Source: Xanthomonas arboricola (GTDB lineage: Bacteria > Pseudomonadota > Gammaproteobacteria > Xanthomonadales > Xanthomonadaceae). Taken from it: DNA of 57,254 nt. The stretch covers positions 278,150 through 335,403 of the forward strand of contig NZ_QREM01000010.1 of the NCBI RefSeq assembly GCF_003353015.1, given 5' to 3'. The stretch's first letter is position 1, and every line of letters begins with the position of its first letter. The position numbers and the translations under genes were made by a program. Below are positions 53,162 to 57,254 of this stretch, piece by piece. The notes under the pieces were generated by a model. It was not told where the DNA came from and searched no databases. It saw only the letters and a list, made by a program, of their open reading frames with translations.

Positions 53162-53608
53162 ATGCCCCTCAAGCAGCAACTCACCGATGACATGAAGGCC
53201 GCCATGAAGTCCGGCGACAAGCACAGCCTGGGCGTGATCCGGCTGATCAATGCCGCGATCAAGCAGAAGGAAGTGGACGAGCGCATCGAGATGGACGATG
53301 CCGCGGTGATCGCCGTGCTCGACAAGATGGTCAAGCAGCGCAAGGACTCGGTCACCCAGTACGAAGCCGCCGCACGCGAAGACCTGGCGCAGATCGAGCG
53401 CGAGGAGATCGTGGTGATCGAGCGCTACCTGCCGGCCAAGATGGGCGAAGCCGAGATCGTCGCGGCCATCCAGGCGGCCATCGCGCAGACCGGCGCCAGC
53501 AGTCCGGCCGATATCGGCAAGTTGATGGGCGCGCTCAAGCCCAGGCTGGCCGGTCAGGCCGACATGGGCCTGGTCTCCACGCTGGTCAAGCAGCATCTGG
53601 CAGGCTGA
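53162..53608 (+). CDS. GatB/YqeY domain protein
   Basis: A 148-residue helical protein of the YqeY family, related to the tail domain of GatB (tRNA-dependent amidotransferase). Typical stretches are MKAAMKSGDKHSLGVIRLIN, LDKMVKQRKDSVTQYE and IERYLPAKM. The exact role is not known. AGGAG precedes the ATG. Its place between rpsU and dnaG is common in proteobacteria. Confidence 0.93.
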   Translation: MPLKQQLTDDMKAAMKSGDKHSLGVIRLINAAIKQKEVDERIEMDDAAVIAVLDKMVKQRKDSVTQYEAAAREDLAQIEREEIVVIERYLPAKMGEAEIVAAIQAAIAQTGASSPADIGKLMGALKPRLAGQADMGLVSTLVKQHLAG

Positions 53609-53856
53609 GTCTGCGCCTGCGCAGCGCCCTGTGCCCGATGGCCAGGGCACTGCAGCGAGCCCCCTGGGTGCGGCTGGCTGCAGCGCCGTCTCAATCCCAG
53701 TACACGCACAACATCCAGCGCCCGCTTTCACCCGATCTTTGAACACGCCCTGCTAGAACACCTTCGCCAGCACAGGCCCGGGTGAAGCATTCCGCATGCC
53801 GGCTTCGCCTCACCACGCCTGCGCACACAACGGTATGCCCAAGGATTCCCCCGCCG

Positions 53857-54807
53857 GTGACGAAGCTCTCAACCGAACACCTGCAGAAACATCTGGGCCG
53901 CCTGCAGCGCAGCCTGCCGATGGCACTGCTCAATCGCTTTCTCGAGATCGACGTGATGACGCAGGCCGCGTCGCTGTCGTTCTATGCCTTGCTGTCGCTG
54001 GCACCGCTGCTGGTGCTGCTGCTGTGGCTGACCGCCTCGCTGTATCCGCCGGCGCAGGAAGCGCTGGTGCAGCAGATCGCGCAACTGGCTGGCGGCAGCG
54101 CGGCGGAAGTGGCCGATACGGTGATCCGCAACGCCACCGATCAACCCGGCGTGGGTTCGCTGGCCGGCCTGTGGAGCACGCTGCTGCTGTTCATCGGTGC
54201 CACCGCGGTGTTCGCGCAGTTGCAGAACGCCCTGAACCTGATCTTCCGCACCGACAAGCAGCGCCTGGAAGGGCTGATGGCGTGGCTGAAGAAGCGAGTG
54301 TTCTCCTTCGGCGTGATCCTGGCCCTGGGTTTTTTGCTGATCGTGTCGATGATTGCCACCACCGCCCTGCAGGTGGTGTTCGCACGCCTGCCCTCGGTGC
54401 TGCCGGCGATCGGCTACATCACCACGCTTGCGCTGTATTCGCTCGCCTTCGCCTTCCTGTATCGCTATCTGCCCGATCGCACCGTCAACTGGCGGCAGGC
54501 CTTCGTCGGCGGCGTGATCACCGCGCTGTTGTTCGCGCTGGGTCGCTATGGCATTGGCCTGTATATCGCCAAGGCCGCACCTGGCAGCGCGTACGGATCG
54601 ATGGGCACCCTGGTGATCCTGCTGGTGTGGATGTACTACGCCTCGGTGGTGTTCTTCGTCGGCGCCCTGCTGACCGCGGTGATCGACGAGCGCGTGCGCT
54701 CGCATCGCAAGCTGCGCGAGGCCGGCGTGGATACCGACAACCTGCCGCCGGTCGCGGCCGAACCAGCTACCACGCTGCAGCCGCCGGACGCACCGACACG
54801 CAGCTGA
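53857..54807 (+). CDS. YihY/BrkB family inner-membrane protein
   Basis: A 316-residue protein with six hydrophobic helices and the family opening FLEIDVMTQAASLSFYALLS. ALGRYGIGLYIAKAAPGSAYG and GTLVILLVWMYYASVVFFVG are typical of the C-terminal half. Once misnamed RNase BN; true function is unsettled. The GTG at 53857 has AAGGA upstream and is preferred; a GTG at 53782 would add 25 residues. It interrupts the yqeY-dnaG order. Confidence 0.88.
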   Translation: MTKLSTEHLQKHLGRLQRSLPMALLNRFLEIDVMTQAASLSFYALLSLAPLLVLLLWLTASLYPPAQEALVQQIAQLAGGSAAEVADTVIRNATDQPGVGSLAGLWSTLLLFIGATAVFAQLQNALNLIFRTDKQRLEGLMAWLKKRVFSFGVILALGFLLIVSMIATTALQVVFARLPSVLPAIGYITTLALYSLAFAFLYRYLPDRTVNWRQAFVGGVITALLFALGRYGIGLYIAKAAPGSAYGSMGTLVILLVWMYYASVVFFVGALLTAVIDERVRSHRKLREAGVDTDNLPPVAAEPATTLQPPDAPTRS

Positions 54808-54916
54808 TGGCGCGCCGCGTGCCCTGCGGACATGACCGCGCGGCACGCACCGCTTCGCCGGGGAACATTCGCTCAGCGCAATCGGCGGGCGCCGGCGGCT
54901 GCGATATCCTAGCGGG

Positions 54917-56665
54917 ATGGCCCGCATCCCCGACGCATTCATCGACGAACTGCTTGCACGCACCGACATCGTCGAGGTGGTCGGCGGCCGGGTGCCGCTC
55001 AAGCGTCAGGGCAAGGAATACTCGGCGCGTTGTCCGTTCCACGACGAGCGCTCGGCCTCGTTCACGGTCTCGCCAACCAAGCAGTTCTACCACTGCTTCG
55101 GCTGCGGCGCGCATGGCACCGCGATCAGCTTCCTGATGAATTACGACCGCCTCGAATTTCTCGATGCGGTCGACGAGCTGGCCAAGCGCGCCGGCATGGA
55201 GATCCCGCGCGAAACCCAGCAACGCACCCCGCAGCAGCAGGACGACAGCCGCGAGCTGTATTCGGCACTGGAAGCGGCGACCAAGTTCTTCCAGCGCCAG
55301 CTCGAGGGCAGCGAACGCGCCCGCGACTACCTGGACGGCCGCGGCGTGGATGCCGACAACCGCGCGCGCTTCCAGATCGGTTACGCCCCCGATGGCTACA
55401 GCGCGTTGAAGGACACCCTGGGCACCGATGCGCGCCGCATGAGCGTGCTCGAACGCGCCGGGCTGTTTTCCAAGAACGATCGCGGCCACGTCTACGACAA
55501 GTTCCGCGACCGGGTGATGTTCCCGATCTTCGACCGCCGTGGCCGCGTGATCGCCTTCGGCGGACGCATCATGGGCGCGCCGGCCGACGGCCGCGACCCG
55601 GGCCCGAAGTACCTCAATTCGCCGGAAACCGCGCTGTTCCACAAGGGCCGCGAGTTGTACGGCCTGTGGCAGGTGCGCCAGGCCAACCAGAAGATCGAGC
55701 GGCTGATCGTAGTCGAGGGCTACATGGACGTGGTCTCGCTGTTCCAGTTCGGCGTCACCCAGGCGGTGGCCACGCTGGGCACCGCGACCACGCCCGAACA
55801 TGCCGAACTGCTGTTCCGCAATGCGCCGGACGTGTATTTCTGCTTCGACGGCGACAACGCCGGCCGCAAGGCGGGCTGGCGTGCGCTGGAATCGGTGCTG
55901 CCGCGCATGAAGGACGGCCGCCAGGCGTTCTTCCTGTTCCTGCCCGACGGCGAGGACCCGGACACCATCGTGCGCAAGGAGGGCGCGCAGGCCTTCGACC
56001 AACGTCTGGCACAGGCCACGCCGCTGTCGCAGTTCTTCTTCGACGAGATGTCGCGGCAGATCAACCTGCACACGCTCGACGGCAAGGCGCGGCTGGCCGA
56101 GCGCGCCAAGCCGATACTGGCGCAGATTCCCGAAGGCGCGTTCGGCGATCTGATGAAGCAGGAGCTGTCGCGCCTGACCGGCGTGGGCGCCACCAGCGCG
56201 ACACAGGCGTCCGCACCGCAAGCACGGCCACCTGCCCGCATGGGCGCGCCCACGCAAAAACGCAGCCTGGTCCGCGCGTCGATCGCGATCCTGCTGCAGC
56301 GGCCGTCGCTGGCGATGAGCCTGGAAGGCGACCACGATTTTTCCGGCCTGCGCCTGCCCGGCATCGACCTGCTGATGGAACTGCTGGCGCTGGTGCGGCA
56401 ACGCCCGGAAATCAGCACCGGCGCGCTGCTGGAGCACTTCGCCGAACGCGACGAACTGGTGGCCCTGCAGAAACTGGCCGCACAGGCATTGCCCGGCGAT
56501 GAACACAGCTGGGCGATGGAGCTGCAGGACGTCGTCGCGCAACTGGACAAGCAATTGCTGCGGCAGCGCCTGGACGAACTGCAGGACAAGCAGCGCGCGC
56601 AGGGCCTGGACGACACCGACAAGTACGAGCTGCGCGAATTGTTCAAGGCGCTCGCCGCGCTGTAG
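54917..56665 (+). CDS. dnaG: DNA primase
   Basis: A 582-residue primase that makes RNA primers at the replication fork. The zinc-binding domain has Cys39, His42, Cys60 and Cys63 (CPFH, then CFGC). The TOPRIM domain shows VVEGYMD (Glu267, Asp271) and CFDGDNAGRKA near 315. The C-terminal DnaB-binding domain covers about 430-582. Length matches E. coli DnaG (581). rpoD, next in E. coli, is not the next gene here. Confidence 0.97.
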   Translation: MARIPDAFIDELLARTDIVEVVGGRVPLKRQGKEYSARCPFHDERSASFTVSPTKQFYHCFGCGAHGTAISFLMNYDRLEFLDAVDELAKRAGMEIPRETQQRTPQQQDDSRELYSALEAATKFFQRQLEGSERARDYLDGRGVDADNRARFQIGYAPDGYSALKDTLGTDARRMSVLERAGLFSKNDRGHVYDKFRDRVMFPIFDRRGRVIAFGGRIMGAPADGRDPGPKYLNSPETALFHKGRELYGLWQVRQANQKIERLIVVEGYMDVVSLFQFGVTQAVATLGTATTPEHAELLFRNAPDVYFCFDGDNAGRKAGWRALESVLPRMKDGRQAFFLFLPDGEDPDTIVRKEGAQAFDQRLAQATPLSQFFFDEMSRQINLHTLDGKARLAERAKPILAQIPEGAFGDLMKQELSRLTGVGATSATQASAPQARPPARMGAPTQKRSLVRASIAILLQRPSLAMSLEGDHDFSGLRLPGIDLLMELLALVRQRPEISTGALLEHFAERDELVALQKLAAQALPGDEHSWAMELQDVVAQLDKQLLRQRLDELQDKQRAQGLDDTDKYELRELFKALAAL

Positions 56666-56892
56666 CGCGCAGGGGGCGGTGGGAGCAGACCAGCTGTTGC
56701 CGACGTCCCCGGCCAGCCATCCAGGCACGCGCTCATAGCGGCCTGAACAAGCTCCTGGCCATCGAGCCGAGCGCCGCGCTGACTGCTTCACTCCGGTCCC
56801 GGGTGTCGGCCGATGCCGGCGCGACCGACGCGCAGGCGGCACACGGGCCTCTACAATGGCACTCTGCAGACCGCTCCCCCTCAATACGCACG

Positions 56893-57223
56893 ATGATCAA
56901 ACACTGGCTGGCGCGGTTGCGCATTGATCCATTCACCCTCGCGCTGCTGTGCACGGTCACGCTCGCCTCGTTCCTGCCGGTCTCGGGCACCGCCGCGGCG
57001 ATCATGGACGATGTCACCGACGTGGCGATCGCCGCGCTGTTCTTCCTGCACGGCGCGCGCCTGTCGCGCGAGGCGGTCAAGGCCGGCGCGCTGCACTGGC
57101 GCCTGCATCTGCTGATCCTGGCCTGCACCTTCGTGCTGTTCCCGCTGCTCGGGCTGTTGTTCAAACCGCTCGCGCATCTTGCGCTGACACCGGAGCTGTA
57201 TGTCGGCGTGCTGTTCCTGTGCG
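56893..57223 (+). CDS. bile acid:sodium symporter family protein, 5' part only
   Basis: About 110 codons of a membrane transporter of the SBF-like type. The reading frame gives IDPFTLALLCTVTLASFLPV, DVAIAALFFLHGARLSREAV and a further hydrophobic stretch ending ALTPELYVGVLFLC, matching the family N-terminus. The gene is cut by the contig end: residues read after 57223 (VSYTHLDVY) come from adapter sequence. Substrate unknown. Confidence 0.85.
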
Positions 57224-57254
57224 CTGTCTCTTATACACATCTAGATGTGTATAA
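57224..57254. other. Nextera/Tn5 mosaic-end adapter contamination
   Basis: CTGTCTCTTATACACATCT (57224-57242) is the exact 19-bp Tn5 mosaic end used in Nextera libraries, followed by AGATGTGTATAA, the beginning of the same sequence inverted. This is a library artefact and not genomic. Predicted peptides ending in LLYTSRCV or starting MCIRDS at this edge are translations of it. Confidence 0.97.

Noticed and set aside
56949..57254. Open frames running to the right edge, including one on each strand
   Set aside because: Both end in adapter-derived residues; the real gene is the symporter frame starting at 56893.

Overview
The window is GC-rich, densely packed chromosomal DNA that looks like a Xanthomonas (Xanthomonadaceae) genome fragment. 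This rests on gene content (monomeric NADP isocitrate dehydrogenase near aceK, a Rho with a very long Gln/Asn/Gly-rich N-terminus, a PQQ-type sugar dehydrogenase beside a GH3 beta-glucosidase), on GTAGGAGCG-type REP doublets, and on a sigma-E-like promoter before rpoH. Genus is an inference from recall; no database search was made. The last 31 bases are Nextera transposon-adapter sequence, so the piece is the end of an Illumina draft contig and real DNA stops at 57223.

Layout. 1-240: REP repeats. 255-2265 (-): three ATGA-coupled genes (membrane protein, NYN/LOTUS protein, glutathione S-transferase). 2384-4343 (+): type II NADH dehydrogenase and a TRIC/YadS channel protein. 4491-8781 (-): rpoH, ung, a two-receiver response regulator, ftsX and ftsE, a version of the classical ftsEX-rpoH neighbourhood. 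8857-13228: rhlB diverging from trxA-rho, as in enterobacteria. 13337-20515: aceK and icd on the minus strand, separated by a cassette that looks less GC-rich, holding a LuxR-type regulator and a convergent metacaspase-like protease with about 4.5 hydrophobic C-terminal repeats. 20907-24245 (-): lipoprotein, LysM protein, queF, M20 amidohydrolase. 24502-32358 (+): an RND efflux operon with one adaptor and two permeases (MdtABC type). 32827-38769 (-): a 2-oxoadipate dioxygenase/decarboxylase (HglS-like), secreted proteins, a HAD hydrolase, two EF-hand proteins and small proteins.

38848-45798 is a coherent murein-peptide set: a VanX-like D-Ala-D-Ala dipeptidase and a lipoprotein amidase on the minus strand, then an NlpC/P60 peptidase coupled to an L-Ala-D/L-Glu epimerase and an L,D-transpeptidase-like protein coupled to an APC permease on the plus strand. 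Together they could release, trim, epimerise and import wall peptides. 45887-50687: two small stress-type proteins, the sugar dehydrogenase and the GH3 enzyme with a LacI-type operator candidate. 50920-57223: folB and tsaD, then rpsU-yqeY-brkB-dnaG (macromolecular-synthesis locus) and the start of a bile-acid:sodium symporter family gene.

Three dispersed repeat families lie between genes: REP doublets (1-240), a roughly 114-bp palindromic element in two opposite copies (32499-32612 and 43359-43472), and a short GGGATTC-type element in five places, one of which encodes the C-terminus of TsaD. The strongest candidate for undescribed biology is the repeat-bearing metacaspase with its convergent regulator. 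No tRNA, rRNA, CRISPR array, prophage or complete insertion sequence was seen.
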